A DNA stretch of 64,000 nt from positions 51,122 to 115,121 of the forward strand of contig CAOYAN010000001.1 of the NCBI GenBank assembly GCA_948562205.1, read 5' to 3'. Positions 27,946 through 38,713 of the stretch are shown here, piece by piece. Each line of letters begins with the position of its first letter. Position 1 is the stretch's first letter. Source of the DNA: an uncultured Clostridia bacterium. GTDB lineage: Bacteria; Bacillota; Clostridia; TANB77; CAG-465. The position numbers and the translations under genes are program-made. Below the pieces are notes generated by a model. The model was not told the origin of the DNA. It did not search any database and worked only from the letters and a program-made list of their open reading frames with translations.

Positions 27946-29484
27946 CTAACTAAAGCTTACTAAACTTTCTCCAGTCATTTCTTCTGGAATTTTTTCACCC
28001 ATAAGTGTAAGTAGTGTTGGAGTTAAATCACAAAGTCTTCCACTTTTTACACTTTTAACTCTATTTGATACTACAATTAAAGGTACATCAAAAGTAGAAT
28101 GGGAAGTTATAGCCTCTCCAGTCTTTAAATCTAACATATATTCACAGTTACCATGATCTGCTGAGATTATAGCCTCTCCTTCTACTTCTTCTATCTTAGT
28201 TATAACTTTTCCAATACATTCATCTAAGGCTTCTATTGCCTCTATTGCCTTTTCTATATTACCTGTATGACCTACCATATCTCCATTTGCATAGTTTACT
28301 ATTATAACATCATATTTTTTATCATCAATTGCTTTTAAAATATTATCTGTTACTTCATATGCACTCATTTCAGGTTTTAAATCATAAGTTGCAACTTTAG
28401 GAGATGCTACAAGTATTCTATCTTCTCCCTTGTATGGTTCCTCTACGCCACCATTAAAGAAAAATGTAACATGTGCATATTTTTCAGTTTCTGCAGTTCT
28501 AAGCTGTGTATATCCTAAATTTGATATATATTCTCCAAAAGTATTTTTTAATACTTGTGGTTTATATGCTACTAAAACATTTTTTAAGATTTCATCATAT
28601 TGAGTCATAGAAACAAAAACTAAATTTTCTATATTTTTTGTTTCAAATGCATCAAAACCACCTAAAGTAAATGCTTTGGTAATCTCTCTTGCTCTATCTG
28701 GTCTAAAATTAAAAAATATTATAGAGTCATTATTATTTACAGTAGTTATTGGATTAGAATTTTCATCTACTATTACAATAGGTTTTACAAATTCATCAAA
28801 CTCTTGAGCCTCATAAGAAGTTTCAACTGCTTTTTGAACTGTTTTAAACTTGTTACCAACACCATTTGCAATAGCATCATATGCAAGTTTTATTCTCTCC
28901 CATCTATTATCTCTATCCATTGCATAATATCTACCTAATACTGTAGCAATTTTTCCAACACCTACTTTTTTTATTTCTTCTTCAAGATTTTTTAAATAAT
29001 CAACTGCAGATGTTGGAGGTGTATCCCTACCATCAAGTATTGCATGAATATATACTTTTTCAATATTTTCTCTTTTTGCCATTTGTAAAAGTGCATATAA
29101 ATGTTCAATGTGACTATGTACACCACCATCTGATACTAATCCTAATAAATGTAAGCTACTTCCATTTTCTTTTGCATTTCTCATAGCCTTAAGTAGTGCT
29201 TCATTTTCAAAGAATTTTTCTTCTTTTATTTCTTTTGTTATTCTAGTTAATTCTTGATATACAATTCTACCAGCACCAATATTTGTATGTCCTACTTCTG
29301 AGTTTCCCATTTGTCCATTAGGAAGACCTACAGCCATTCCACTAGTTTTTATATTTGTATTTGGATATTTTTCAAATAAATAATCAAGATTTGGAGTATT
29401 TGCAAGTTTTAGTGCATTTCCTTTTTCTTCCTCATTTATTCCTACTCCATCCATTATCATTAATAAATATTGTTTATCCTTCAT
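27946..29484 (-). CDS. gpmI: Cofactor-independent phosphoglycerate mutase
   Basis: Interconverts 3- and 2-phosphoglycerate using two Mn ions. MIMDGVGINEEEKGNAL opens the phosphatase-type domain, the nucleophile serine is in GQMGNSEVGH, and ADHGNCEYM and SHSTFDVPL supply metal ligands. 512 aa, standard length. The ribosome-binding site before the ATG is weak (AAAGAGATG), fitting translational coupling to tpiA ~60 nt upstream. Confidence 0.97.
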   Translation of the reverse strand: MKDKQYLLMIMDGVGINEEEKGNALKLANTPNLDYLFEKYPNTNIKTSGMAVGLPNGQMGNSEVGHTNIGAGRIVYQELTRITKEIKEEKFFENEALLKAMRNAKENGSSLHLLGLVSDGGVHSHIEHLYALLQMAKRENIEKVYIHAILDGRDTPPTSAVDYLKNLEEEIKKVGVGKIATVLGRYYAMDRDNRWERIKLAYDAIANGVGNKFKTVQKAVETSYEAQEFDEFVKPIVIVDENSNPITTVNNNDSIIFFNFRPDRAREITKAFTLGGFDAFETKNIENLVFVSMTQYDEILKNVLVAYKPQVLKNTFGEYISNLGYTQLRTAETEKYAHVTFFFNGGVEEPYKGEDRILVASPKVATYDLKPEMSAYEVTDNILKAIDDKKYDVIIVNYANGDMVGHTGNIEKAIEAIEALDECIGKVITKIEEVEGEAIISADHGNCEYMLDLKTGEAITSHSTFDVPLIVVSNRVKSVKSGRLCDLTPTLLTLMGEKIPEEMTGESLVSFS

Positions 29485-29543
29485 ATTTTTTAATCATCTC
29501 TTTCTTCTGTAATTTTCACAGTATATATATTATACCACCAAAA

Positions 29544-30290
29544 TTAGTAATTTACAATAGCAACAAAATCATTTGTAAGAGATGCACCCCCAACAAGTGT
29601 ACCATCAATATCACTACATTCTAGTATTTCTTTAGCATTACTTGGCTTAACACTTCCACCATATTGTATTCTTACTAAATCAGCTACTTTTCTTGTATAT
29701 AATTTAGCAATAACATCACGTATAAATTTACACATTTCATTTGCCTGAACAGAAGCTGCACTAACACCTGTACCTATTGCCCATATTGGTTCATATGCAA
29801 TTATAACATTACGAGATACTGCCTCTTTATCAATATTTTTTAATGCTTCTTTTATTTGATTTTCAATTAACTCAAAATGTTTTCCACTATCTCTTACCTC
29901 TAGTGTTTCTCCAACACAAATTATAGGAGAGATATCTTTTTCAAGTATTTTCTTAACTTTTTTATTTACAATTTCATCAGTCTCATTAAAATATTTTCTT
30001 CTTTCACTATGACCAACAATACAATATTTTACATTTACTGCTGCAAGCATATCAACAGATGTCTCCCCAGTATATGCTCCACTATCTTCAAAATACACAT
30101 TTTGTGCCCCAAGTTTTATATTTGTACCATCAAGTAATTCAGATATTCTATCCAAAGCTACAAAGTTTGGACAGATTACTACATCTACTTCATCTGTATT
30201 TATTCTATCTTTTATCTCACTTATAAAATTATCTGCACGATTTACAGAATAGTTCATTTTAAAATTTCCAGCTATAATTTTCTTTCTCAT
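29544..30290 (-). CDS. tpiA: Triosephosphate isomerase
   Basis: TIM-barrel enzyme interconverting glyceraldehyde-3-phosphate and dihydroxyacetone phosphate. KKIIAGNFKMN (catalytic Lys), VGHSERRKYF (His) and AYEPIWAIGTG (catalytic Glu) are all present. 248 aa, standard. GGAGG precedes the ATG; starts 16 nt after pgk. Confidence 0.97.
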   Translation of the reverse strand: MRKKIIAGNFKMNYSVNRADNFISEIKDRINTDEVDVVICPNFVALDRISELLDGTNIKLGAQNVYFEDSGAYTGETSVDMLAAVNVKYCIVGHSERRKYFNETDEIVNKKVKKILEKDISPIICVGETLEVRDSGKHFELIENQIKEALKNIDKEAVSRNVIIAYEPIWAIGTGVSAASVQANEMCKFIRDVIAKLYTRKVADLVRIQYGGSVKPSNAKEILECSDIDGTLVGGASLTNDFVAIVNY

Positions 30291-30306
30291 TACTTTCCTC
30301 CAAGTT

Positions 30307-31485
30307 TTATTTATCTAATAATGCCTCTATTCCAGGTAGTTTTTTCCCTTCAATAAATTCTAAAGATGCTCCACCACCAGTTGATACATGTGACATTTTA
30401 CTCTCAAGTCCAAATTTCTCAACTGCTGCTGTACTATCTCCTCCACCTATTATAGTTATTGCAGAAGAATTAGCCATTGCCTCTGCTATTTTTCTTGTTC
30501 CATCTTCAAATGCTTTATACTCAAATATTCCCATAGGACCATTCCATACAATAGTATTTGCTACTTCTATTTCCCCTTTATATAACTCTATTGTTTTTGG
30601 TCCAATATCAACTCCAATATATCCTTCTGGTATATCATCTATTTGACATACTTTTATCTTAGCGTTATTTGATACTTCTGTTGCAATTACATTATCTACT
30701 GGAAGTAGCATTCTAACACCTTTATCTAATGCTTTCTTTAATATTTCTGCTGCAATGTCTAGTTTTTCCTCTTCACAAAGTGAATTGCCTATACTTCCAC
30801 CTTGAGCTTTAACAAAGGTATATGCCATAGCTCCACCAATAAGTAAGGTATCTACTTTATCTAGTAAATTTAGTAATACTCCTATTTTACTTGAAACTTT
30901 AGCTCCCCCAATGATTGCTACTAGTGGCCTTTCAGGAGAATTTATATCTTTATCTAGTGCTTCTATTTCTTTTTCTATTAAAAATCCACAAACAGATGGT
31001 AGAAAATGTGTTACTCCCTCTGTTGATGCATGAGCTCTATGAGCAGTTCCAAATGCATCATTTACAAATATCTCTCCAAAAGATGCTAGTTTTTTTGCAA
31101 ATTCTAAGTCATTTGCTTCTTCTTTTTCTGTCATTCTTGTATTTTCTAAAAGTACAACATCTTTTTCTTTTAAATTTGATATTATATCTTTTGTTTCTTC
31201 ACTATCTAAATCTGTTATAAGTCTTACTTCTCTTCCAAGAAGTTTGCTAAGTCTTTTAGCAACAGGAAGTAAACTTATATTTTTCCCAGTCTTTCCTATA
31301 TGTGAACAAAGTACTAGCTTTGCATTATTATGTATTAAATAATTTATTGTTTTAAGAGATTCTACTATTCTTTTATCACTTGTTATTTCTCCTGTTTCTT
31401 TATCTAGTGGTACATTAAAATCACATCTTACCAAAACCCTTTTTCCACTTACATCTATATCTTTTACTGACTTTTTATTTATCAT
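30307..31485 (-). CDS. pgk: Phosphoglycerate kinase
   Basis: Transfers phosphate from 1,3-bisphosphoglycerate to ADP. VLVRCDFNVPLD, GKTGKNISLLPVA, RAHASTEGV, GGAKVSSKIGVL and IIGGGDSTAAVEKFG are diagnostic. Start set at the ATG at 31485, directly after GGAGGTAGTT; a TTG four codons upstream overlaps that site. A hairpin (AAGCTAGCT/AGCTAGCTT, about 31509-31545) lies between gap and pgk and may trim expression or stabilise the gap transcript. Confidence 0.97.
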   Translation of the reverse strand: MINKKSVKDIDVSGKRVLVRCDFNVPLDKETGEITSDKRIVESLKTINYLIHNNAKLVLCSHIGKTGKNISLLPVAKRLSKLLGREVRLITDLDSEETKDIISNLKEKDVVLLENTRMTEKEEANDLEFAKKLASFGEIFVNDAFGTAHRAHASTEGVTHFLPSVCGFLIEKEIEALDKDINSPERPLVAIIGGAKVSSKIGVLLNLLDKVDTLLIGGAMAYTFVKAQGGSIGNSLCEEEKLDIAAEILKKALDKGVRMLLPVDNVIATEVSNNAKIKVCQIDDIPEGYIGVDIGPKTIELYKGEIEVANTIVWNGPMGIFEYKAFEDGTRKIAEAMANSSAITIIGGGDSTAAVEKFGLESKMSHVSTGGGASLEFIEGKKLPGIEALLDK

Positions 31486-31508
31486 AACTACCTCCAAAAT
31501 ACATTAAA

Positions 31509-31545
31509 TAAGCTAGCTAAAATATAGTAAATCCAAGCTAGCTTA
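31509..31545 (-). promoter_or_regulatory. Intercistronic stem-loop between gap and pgk
   Basis: Arms TAAGCTAGCT and AGCTAGCTTA around a 17-nt loop, followed by a weak T-rich stretch on the minus strand. It looks like a partial terminator or processing site, since the operon continues. Confidence 0.5.
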
Positions 31546-31553
31546 CAACTTAA

Positions 31554-32567
<1,014 letters not shown>

Positions 32568-32591
32568 TTATTCCCCCTCTTATACATATAT

Positions 32592-32620
32592 ATTTTATCT
32601 CAAGAATATAGCTTTTTCAA
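32592..32620 (-). promoter_or_regulatory. Promoter of the glycolytic operon
   Basis: TTGAAA (32615-32620), 17-bp spacer, TAAAAT (32592-32597). Confidence 0.7.
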
Positions 32621-32647
32621 GTAAATAAAGAAAATTTTGAAAAAAAC

Positions 32648-32689
32648 AAAATAATCGACAAAAAGAGTGGCAAGAAAAAACTTGCCACT
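32648..32689 (-). terminator. Terminator of the wall-hydrolase operon
   Basis: Perfect stem AGTGGCAAG/CTTGCCACT (32666-32674, 32681-32689), followed on the minus strand by CTTTTTGTC. Confidence 0.9.
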
Positions 32690-32695
32690 ACTTTT

Positions 32696-33190
32696 CTACA
32701 TTTTAATTTTTAAATCATATGGTCCTTTCTCTATTATAGTTATTTTAAATCCTGGTATTTCCTCTTTATTATTTTTTTCAGAATTTATAAAATAATCTAT
32801 ATTAGTAACACCATCTTGAGTTTTATAATCTAGTTCAACAGTATATATATTATCAATTGATTCTTCATTTAGAATAGTTTCATATTCAGTTTCTACATAT
32901 TCCATAAACTTATTAGCATCTGTATATTTAGTATTTTTTAAATCTTCAGATAGAACATCATATATACTTTCAAAATCTTTATTGTATAAATTATTTAAAA
33001 AATTATCTAAAAATTCATTTATATATTGTGTCTCATATCCATATTCTTCCTCTGTATAATATGTATTTTGAGGAAGACCAGTCTCATAATCTGGAATATA
33101 TGCATTTTCTTTAGGAGCCAAAATACTTATAAATATAATTAATACAACAATTATAAAAGCTTTTAATATAATAAATTTATATTTTTCCAT
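32696..33190 (-). CDS. Membrane-anchored VirB8/TcpC-like protein (164 aa)
   Basis: One N-terminal membrane helix (residues ~7-25, FIILKAFIIVVLIIFISIL) then an extracytoplasmic ~120-residue domain with the helix pattern INEFLDNFLNNLYNKDFESI and YDVLSEDLK, and a beta-rich end. This matches the NTF2-like fold of VirB8/TcpC periplasmic domains by shape rather than clear motif. It follows a very similar gene (33200) in the operon with the triple hydrolase. It would bridge membrane and wall parts of the secretion apparatus. AGGAGG precedes the ATG. Confidence 0.55.
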   Translation of the reverse strand: MEKYKFIILKAFIIVVLIIFISILAPKENAYIPDYETGLPQNTYYTEEEYGYETQYINEFLDNFLNNLYNKDFESIYDVLSEDLKNTKYTDANKFMEYVETEYETILNEESIDNIYTVELDYKTQDGVTNIDYFINSEKNNKEEIPGFKITIIEKGPYDLKIKM

Positions 33191-33199
33191 ATATCCCTC

Positions 33200-33676
33200 C
33201 TAAATATTATTTAATAAACTATCATAGCAAATTAAAAAAGTTTGACCTTCTCTATCTAATTTACATAGCATAGTATTTTTATCTTCTCTGTTTTCTTTTA
33301 TAGAATAAGTAATTAAAATTTCTGCTTTATTCTCATTTTCTTTTACTTCTTCTATATTAACATAACTCTCAATATTATTTATACTATTAAGTTTTTCTTC
33401 ATTTATTTTAATATCATCTATAAGATAATTATTTATGATGTTTATATCTTTATCCTTTAAAGCTATAATATATTTTTCAACTATATTATGAGCAATATTT
33501 ACATCATAATAATCTGTTACATAAGAACCATTAAAATTTTTTAAATCATTTTCATAATTATAATTTTCTTTTATTTCACCTTTACTTAAAATAAATTTAT
33601 CAATTGTAAAATAAATACAAATTATAACAAGTAAAACAATCATGACATTCATAAAAATATTTAAATATCTTTGCAT
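33200..33676 (-). CDS. Membrane-anchored VirB8/TcpC-like protein (158 aa)
   Basis: Same layout as the next gene: N-terminal helix (IFMNVMIVLLVIICIYFTI, ~7-25), linker, then a domain with AHNIVEKYIIALKDKDINI and INNYLIDDI and a beta-rich C-terminus. Probably another NTF2-like subunit. It starts ~65 nt after the wall hydrolase, past a strong hairpin, with AAAGGATAT as ribosome-binding site. Sequence similarity to the other VirB8-like proteins here is low; the assignment rests on size, topology and context. Confidence 0.5.
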   Translation of the reverse strand: MQRYLNIFMNVMIVLLVIICIYFTIDKFILSKGEIKENYNYENDLKNFNGSYVTDYYDVNIAHNIVEKYIIALKDKDINIINNYLIDDIKINEEKLNSINNIESYVNIEEVKENENKAEILITYSIKENREDKNTMLCKLDREGQTFLICYDSLLNNI

Positions 33677-33705
33677 ACTATATCCTTTCTAAGATAGTAT
33701 ATTAT

Positions 33706-33738
33706 GTTAGTTAAGGCTATAATATAGCCTTAACTAAC
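33706..33738. promoter_or_regulatory. Strong stem-loop between the wall hydrolase and VirB8-like genes
   Basis: 15-bp perfect stem (33706-33720, 33724-33738) with a 3-nt loop. On the minus (coding) strand no T-run follows, so it is unlikely to stop the operon; on the plus strand TTTTTC follows, so it could end antisense transcripts. It may protect the upstream message or cut down expression of the two small genes. Confidence 0.6.
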
Positions 33739-33743
33739 TTTTT

Positions 33744-36700
33744 CTACTCAAATCTTACATTTCTAACAAAAGTATCAAAGCCTTTATAATTATTAATAAC
33801 TATGCCTGTCTTTGTACTTTCTGCATGTAACCATAAATTTCTTCCAGCACTATCTTTACCTATATATATTCCAACATGGTGTCCATTTACACCCAAGTCT
33901 CCTGGTATTAATTCTGATGATGATATATGTTTAAAGTTACTATTTGATTTAAATGCTTGTGATGTTAATGATCCAAAACTCATTCCAGCTTTTGCATAAC
34001 ACCATGATGTAAATCCTGAACAATCAAGTCCTGTAGGGTTTTCTAATTGATTATTAAAATCACCATGTCCTCCACCCCATACATAAGGTACAACTTGAAC
34101 AAGTGAGGCACCATGAGTCATTAGACTTACTCTTCTTTCATCTAATCCATCAGGCCAACTCTCTTTTGCTTGGTTAAATAGTGCTTCAGCAGCTCCAGAT
34201 GGCATTCCAGATGTTACACCACCAGGAACATCACTGCCTCCACCACTAGCTCCTCCAACATATTTATAGCCAGTAGGAAGTGTAGTTATAGAATTTCTAT
34301 CTATAGTTCCATATGGTGGACTAACTGTATAGAAATTTAATGGATCCACTCTAGTTCTTCCAGTAGCACTTTTCTCAAATACTTCAAAATGTAGATGAAC
34401 TCCAGTAGAATTACCAGTAGTTCCCATAACACCTATTACAGATCCTTTGGTAACTGTTTGACCAACGCTTACATTAATCTCTGATAAATGTCCATATTGT
34501 GTTATATAATTTCCATCACTAGATTCAATTTCAACATAAGTATATCCATCGCTATCACTACTAGGATTAGATGATGCATGTGTTACTTTTCCATCCTGTG
34601 CAGCAACTACTTTAGCACCTTTACTTACCCCACCTTCTCTATATAATACTTTTCCTCTTGAAATATCTATTCCTGTATGTGATTCACCATAAAGTGGTGT
34701 ATAGCCATATAAAGCATTAATTATAGCAGTATCTGGATTGCTTGAAGTTATTTCAGCAGGCCATACAAAACCACTTGATGACATACTTAATTCTCCACCT
34801 GTATTAGCAATATCTAATTCTTCTGAATAATACTTACTCATATGGTAAAATGCAAAGTATAGATCATCATAACTGTATCCTTTTCCATCACCATATTTTA
34901 AGAAAGCTTTTATACATTCTTCCATTGTTTTTTCTGGATACATTTCAAATCTTCTAGAAAAATTCTCATTTGTTATTGGGACATCAATAGCATCTCCACC
35001 ACCTGGATTTACTACACCGCCACTACCTGTTGAGCCTCCACTTGAAGATCCACCACCTGATGAACCACTACCTCCTGGTATGCTTCCACCAGATGAACTT
35101 CCACCACTGGGACCAGTCATTGGAGGTGGTGTTCCATTAAATTGATATCCTGGAGTTTTATCTATTTCTTGTAAATTATTTTCTCTTATTCTATCGCTTA
35201 ATTTAATCGCATAGCTTATATCAGTTGCATATCCTGACTCCCCAAGTCTATTTATTGCCTCTTGATAATCACCACTTATACAAGCATTTATAAACTTTCC
35301 ATACCTTTTTGAATTTCTCCAGAAAAATTCTCCTCTTCCTCTAAATCCTTCTTCATCATTTGCATAACTTCTAAATCTTGCAGTAATAGTGTATAAACTA
35401 CCTGTTCCATCATCTTCTTTTGTCTTTGATTCATATACTGGACCAGTCCAACTACTACCTGCTTTCATACCAAAATAGTTATGTGCTTCTGTCTCTATTC
35501 TACTATCAGTCCAATCCCAACCAGATTCTGTTATTTTTTGTGCAATAGTAATGGAAGCTAATATTCCATATTCTTTTTGCACCATTAAAGCATATGGTGT
35601 TATCCAATCAAGCATAGCTTGCTTTTGAGCAGTCATTGCTCTTGATGCTAAATCATGTCCACTTCTATTAAAGTCTATTATATTTGAAACTCTTTTACTA
35701 TATATACTATCACTTGAAGCTATATAGCTAGATCTATCAAACGCTGATTTATCTTCTATATTATCATCTGCAACATCTATATTACTTTTCTCATCTGAAG
35801 ATGCACTTATTTCACTAGTAAGTAGAGGTCCCCAATCTTGTTTCCATTCTATTCTTGATACTCTTCTACCTATTTTTTCATAATCTTCTTCATCATAATA
35901 TGATACTTTATATTGATTTACCGAAGAATCTAAAATTTGAAAATCTTCTCTCCAAGTTTCTTGTAATGTAACAAGTCCAATTCCATTTGATTCATCGTTT
36001 AATACTACATTTGTTGTATTAGCACCATTTGTAAAAAATGGTTGTTGTGTCTCATCAATTGGTAATATTTTATAATTAGCATTAAATATATTATATAATT
36101 CCTCTAAATATTTTAATTTTGGAATATATTTATAACTTGATATATTTCTTGTAACATTAATTGTTTGTATCATTGGTTGATTACTAGAATCACGTGCTAC
36201 AACTACTGGTTCTTTCTTTAACACGTATTTTACTTTTACATTTTTTACAGAATATGAATAATAATGTGTATGTTGATTTGGTTCTCCTTGATGTCTTACA
36301 CTACTTCCATCATCAGGTAAACTTTTTAATGTTTTTAATGCAGATTTTATATATTTTTGTTTTTCTTCATCTGATAAATTTGCAGGTACTGTAATAAAAT
36401 CTTTTTTTAATACAGTATTTAAATCTGATTCAGATTTATTTTCTTCTGTATCTGGTTTATGATCCTTAGAATTTGTAGTAGTAATTAATTTTTTTGTATG
36501 AGTATCTCCATATTTTCCCTCTGAAGTACTTCCAGTCTCACTACATGTATCTTTCCTATATATATCCCATTCATAAACCTGATCAACCACTAAGTAATAA
36601 TATCTTTTTGTAGTTTTATCATTTTTATACAAATTATACATATATACTCTTGCTAAATGATACATATCATTTACTACATTATCACAAAATCTTTGATCGC

Positions 36701-38096
36701 CTTCAGTATCGATTAATATAGAGAATGGTATTACCCATTTTTGCATATATTTTCCTAACATATCTACATATACCATACCTTTATCCACTTCTGAAGCTCC
36801 AGGAAGTATATCATATGTAGTTAAATTTGGTACATTTATCTCTGATGTTGAAAACTTTTGTAATTGAATATCATCTACAACATCACCCTCTCTTGTAAGT
36901 ATTGGTTTTATATCTCTTGCAGCCATATCTGCTTCACTTGTAAAATCTTGTACAGAATTTAAATAGTTATATGCATTCTCATTTGTAAATCTATACCATT
37001 CTACTTTATTAAAGTTTGACATCTCAGCCATAAAATATTTTTTAGCATTTTTTCCACTAACTTGATATCTGTTCTCTTCACTTTGATTTCCATCAGCAAA
37101 GTCACTAGGATTTGCAAGTAACACACTATTTACATCACCTGCGTATAATTCTTTTAACATAGTTACATAACACATATCATCAGGATAATCTGTATATACC
37201 ATTTCTTGATACTCGGCATTTGAGAAAAGAAGTAATGGCTTATATGTTTGACCATCTTCTCTTTGAAGTGCAAGCTCAGAACTATTTCCATATCTATTTT
37301 CTCTTCTTGTTATTAAATCATCAATATCAGTAACTACTGTTTCACTCTCAGCAAATTGACTAAGAACAATAAATAATATTATTCCAACTATTAATAAAAT
37401 TAGACGTCTTTTCTTTTTTTTCTCTTCTTTTAATTCTTCTTCTGATTTTCCTGTTAATCTTGATCTTACTTTATTTACAGCATTTTTCAAAGCCTTTGCA
37501 GCTTCTAGAGCTAAAAGAGCAAGATTAACATATGGAATTGCTGCAGCTGCAGCCTTTGCAGCAGTAGCTGCCCCTGCTTTTGCAGCAGCTTTTCCAGCTA
37601 CTTGACCTGCTGCTTTAGTTGCTCCTTTTACAACTTTATCTTGAGCAGCACCAATTGCATTTGATGCTGCTTGTACCCCTTGACCAACTTTAGTATTTTT
37701 AGCAGCTTCTATTGCTTTGTTTCCTGCATCATAAGCTTTACTTTTTACAGCATTTACTTTATCATTTGTAGCACTAATTGTTTTTCCAGCTCTTGTATTT
37801 TTTGCTGATTCTGCAAGTTTTTTTTCAAGATCAGCCATTTTATCTTTAGCTGAATTAATTTTATCATTTGCAGCCTGTACCGTTTGACCAGCCTTTGAAT
37901 TTTTAGCTGCATCAATAGCTTTATTTACTTTTTCATTTCCTGAATCTCTAATTTTTTGAACTCTTTTTTTAGCATTATCAATATTTTCTTTAATACTCTT
38001 ATTAGATCCACTACTACTTGGTATATCTTCAACTTCAACCTCTTCTAGGTCTTCATCTTCTATATCATCATATCCATTATCATTATCCATTGACAC
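33744..38096 (-). CDS. Triple-domain peptidoglycan hydrolase (glucosaminidase, M23, NlpC/P60)
   Basis: A 1450-aa membrane protein. The acidic N-terminus is followed by three Ala/Lys repeats (AAKNTKAGQTVQAANDK-type, ~60-160) and a helix at ~228-247 preceded by KKRR, so the N-terminus is cytoplasmic. Outside is a ~550-residue unrecognised region. Then come a glucosaminidase-like domain (catalytic Glu857 in KITESGWDW), a Gly/Ser linker, an M23/LytM endopeptidase (HTGID at His1140; HLH at 1234-1236) and a C-terminal NlpC/P60 domain (Cys1359 in GLDCSGF; NGHHVGIYIG). It can cut both glycan and peptide. In conjugative systems VirB1/CwlT-type enzymes do this to open the wall for the channel. First gene of its operon; the GTG start is 7 nt after GAGGTG, with an ATG two codons later as alternative. 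Confidence 0.9.
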   Translation of the reverse strand: MSMDNDNGYDDIEDEDLEEVEVEDIPSSSGSNKSIKENIDNAKKRVQKIRDSGNEKVNKAIDAAKNSKAGQTVQAANDKINSAKDKMADLEKKLAESAKNTRAGKTISATNDKVNAVKSKAYDAGNKAIEAAKNTKVGQGVQAASNAIGAAQDKVVKGATKAAGQVAGKAAAKAGAATAAKAAAAAIPYVNLALLALEAAKALKNAVNKVRSRLTGKSEEELKEEKKKKRRLILLIVGIILFIVLSQFAESETVVTDIDDLITRRENRYGNSSELALQREDGQTYKPLLLFSNAEYQEMVYTDYPDDMCYVTMLKELYAGDVNSVLLANPSDFADGNQSEENRYQVSGKNAKKYFMAEMSNFNKVEWYRFTNENAYNYLNSVQDFTSEADMAARDIKPILTREGDVVDDIQLQKFSTSEINVPNLTTYDILPGASEVDKGMVYVDMLGKYMQKWVIPFSILIDTEGDQRFCDNVVNDMYHLARVYMYNLYKNDKTTKRYYYLVVDQVYEWDIYRKDTCSETGSTSEGKYGDTHTKKLITTTNSKDHKPDTEENKSESDLNTVLKKDFITVPANLSDEEKQKYIKSALKTLKSLPDDGSSVRHQGEPNQHTHYYSYSVKNVKVKYVLKKEPVVVARDSSNQPMIQTINVTRNISSYKYIPKLKYLEELYNIFNANYKILPIDETQQPFFTNGANTTNVVLNDESNGIGLVTLQETWREDFQILDSSVNQYKVSYYDEEDYEKIGRRVSRIEWKQDWGPLLTSEISASSDEKSNIDVADDNIEDKSAFDRSSYIASSDSIYSKRVSNIIDFNRSGHDLASRAMTAQKQAMLDWITPYALMVQKEYGILASITIAQKITESGWDWTDSRIETEAHNYFGMKAGSSWTGPVYESKTKEDDGTGSLYTITARFRSYANDEEGFRGRGEFFWRNSKRYGKFINACISGDYQEAINRLGESGYATDISYAIKLSDRIRENNLQEIDKTPGYQFNGTPPPMTGPSGGSSSGGSIPGGSGSSGGGSSSGGSTGSGGVVNPGGGDAIDVPITNENFSRRFEMYPEKTMEECIKAFLKYGDGKGYSYDDLYFAFYHMSKYYSEELDIANTGGELSMSSSGFVWPAEITSSNPDTAIINALYGYTPLYGESHTGIDISRGKVLYREGGVSKGAKVVAAQDGKVTHASSNPSSDSDGYTYVEIESSDGNYITQYGHLSEINVSVGQTVTKGSVIGVMGTTGNSTGVHLHFEVFEKSATGRTRVDPLNFYTVSPPYGTIDRNSITTLPTGYKYVGGASGGGSDVPGGVTSGMPSGAAEALFNQAKESWPDGLDERRVSLMTHGASLVQVVPYVWGGGHGDFNNQLENPTGLDCSGFTSWCYAKAGMSFGSLTSQAFKSNSNFKHISSSELIPGDLGVNGHHVGIYIGKDSAGRNLWLHAESTKTGIVINNYKGFDTFVRNVRFE

Positions 38097-38137
38097 TATG
38101 TATCACCTCTCTTAATCTATTTTTCAGACTTTATAAT

Positions 38138-38166
38138 ATTTTATAATATATATAAAAGTTTTTCAA
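38138..38166 (-). promoter_or_regulatory. Promoter of the wall-hydrolase operon
   Basis: TTGAAA (38161-38166), 17-bp spacer, TAAAAT (38138-38143). Confidence 0.65.
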
Positions 38167-38227
38167 GTAATTATCTAAATTTTAATTATATTTAAAGTAT
38201 AAAAAGTTTACAAAATTATTTACTTTT

Positions 38228-38283
38228 TAGAAGTAAATAAACTTGTATTATAAGTAAAATTTTCATTTACTTATAATACAAGT
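38228..38283 (-). terminator. Terminator overlapping the end of the 116-aa gene
   Basis: 18-bp perfect stem (38241-38258, 38266-38283). Its 5' arm on the minus strand encodes the last six residues of the gene and the TGA lies at 38263-38265, in the loop. A T-rich stretch follows. Confidence 0.8.
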
Positions 38284-38607
38284 TTTATTAATACTTTCTA
38301 TATATTGTTCTATAGTAATTTTTCTTGGAATTAAAATTTTTTCCTTTACTTCTACTGCAAGATCAAAATAAATATTAAATTTTTCAATATCTATTATACC
38401 ATCAATATCTACTATTCCATCATCTGATATTTTTATAATATGATATATAACATTCTTTACATCTAAAAATATCTTTTTTCTAAGCCTTATTAGCTCTCTT
38501 TTTTTACTTTTATATGTTAAAGAACTTTCAAGCTCTCTTAAGAGACATACATTTTTTAAAAATACTTTATCATTACTAAAATTTAATTCTTTATTAAAAT
38601 CTTTCAT
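38263..38607 (-). CDS. Uncharacterised 114-aa cytoplasmic protein
   Basis: No family recognised. Mixed alpha-beta, charged, no membrane segment; contains SLTYKSKKRELIRLRKKIFL (basic helix) and ISDDGIVDIDGIIDIEKFNI (acidic strand region). Start set at the ATG at 38607, 5 nt after AGGAGG; a GTG two codons upstream overlaps that site. It sits between the replication-relaxation-like gene and the wall hydrolase, so may belong to the secretion locus. Its terminator overlaps the coding end. Confidence 0.65.
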   Translation of the reverse strand: MKDFNKELNFSNDKVFLKNVCLLRELESSLTYKSKKRELIRLRKKIFLDVKNVIYHIIKISDDGIVDIDGIIDIEKFNIYFDLAVEVKEKILIPRKITIEQYIESINKTCIISK

Positions 38608-38713
38608 GTACACCTCCTAAAATTTTTTAGTTAGTTAAATTTTTTATTAATTATATCATAAATTTTACAAGAAAAAAAGACTTACTTTACTAAAATAAGT
38701 CCCTTTTTATATA

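Noticed and set aside
33706..33738. Operon terminator after the wall hydrolase
   Set aside because: No T-run follows on the coding strand, and the two downstream genes have no promoter of their own.
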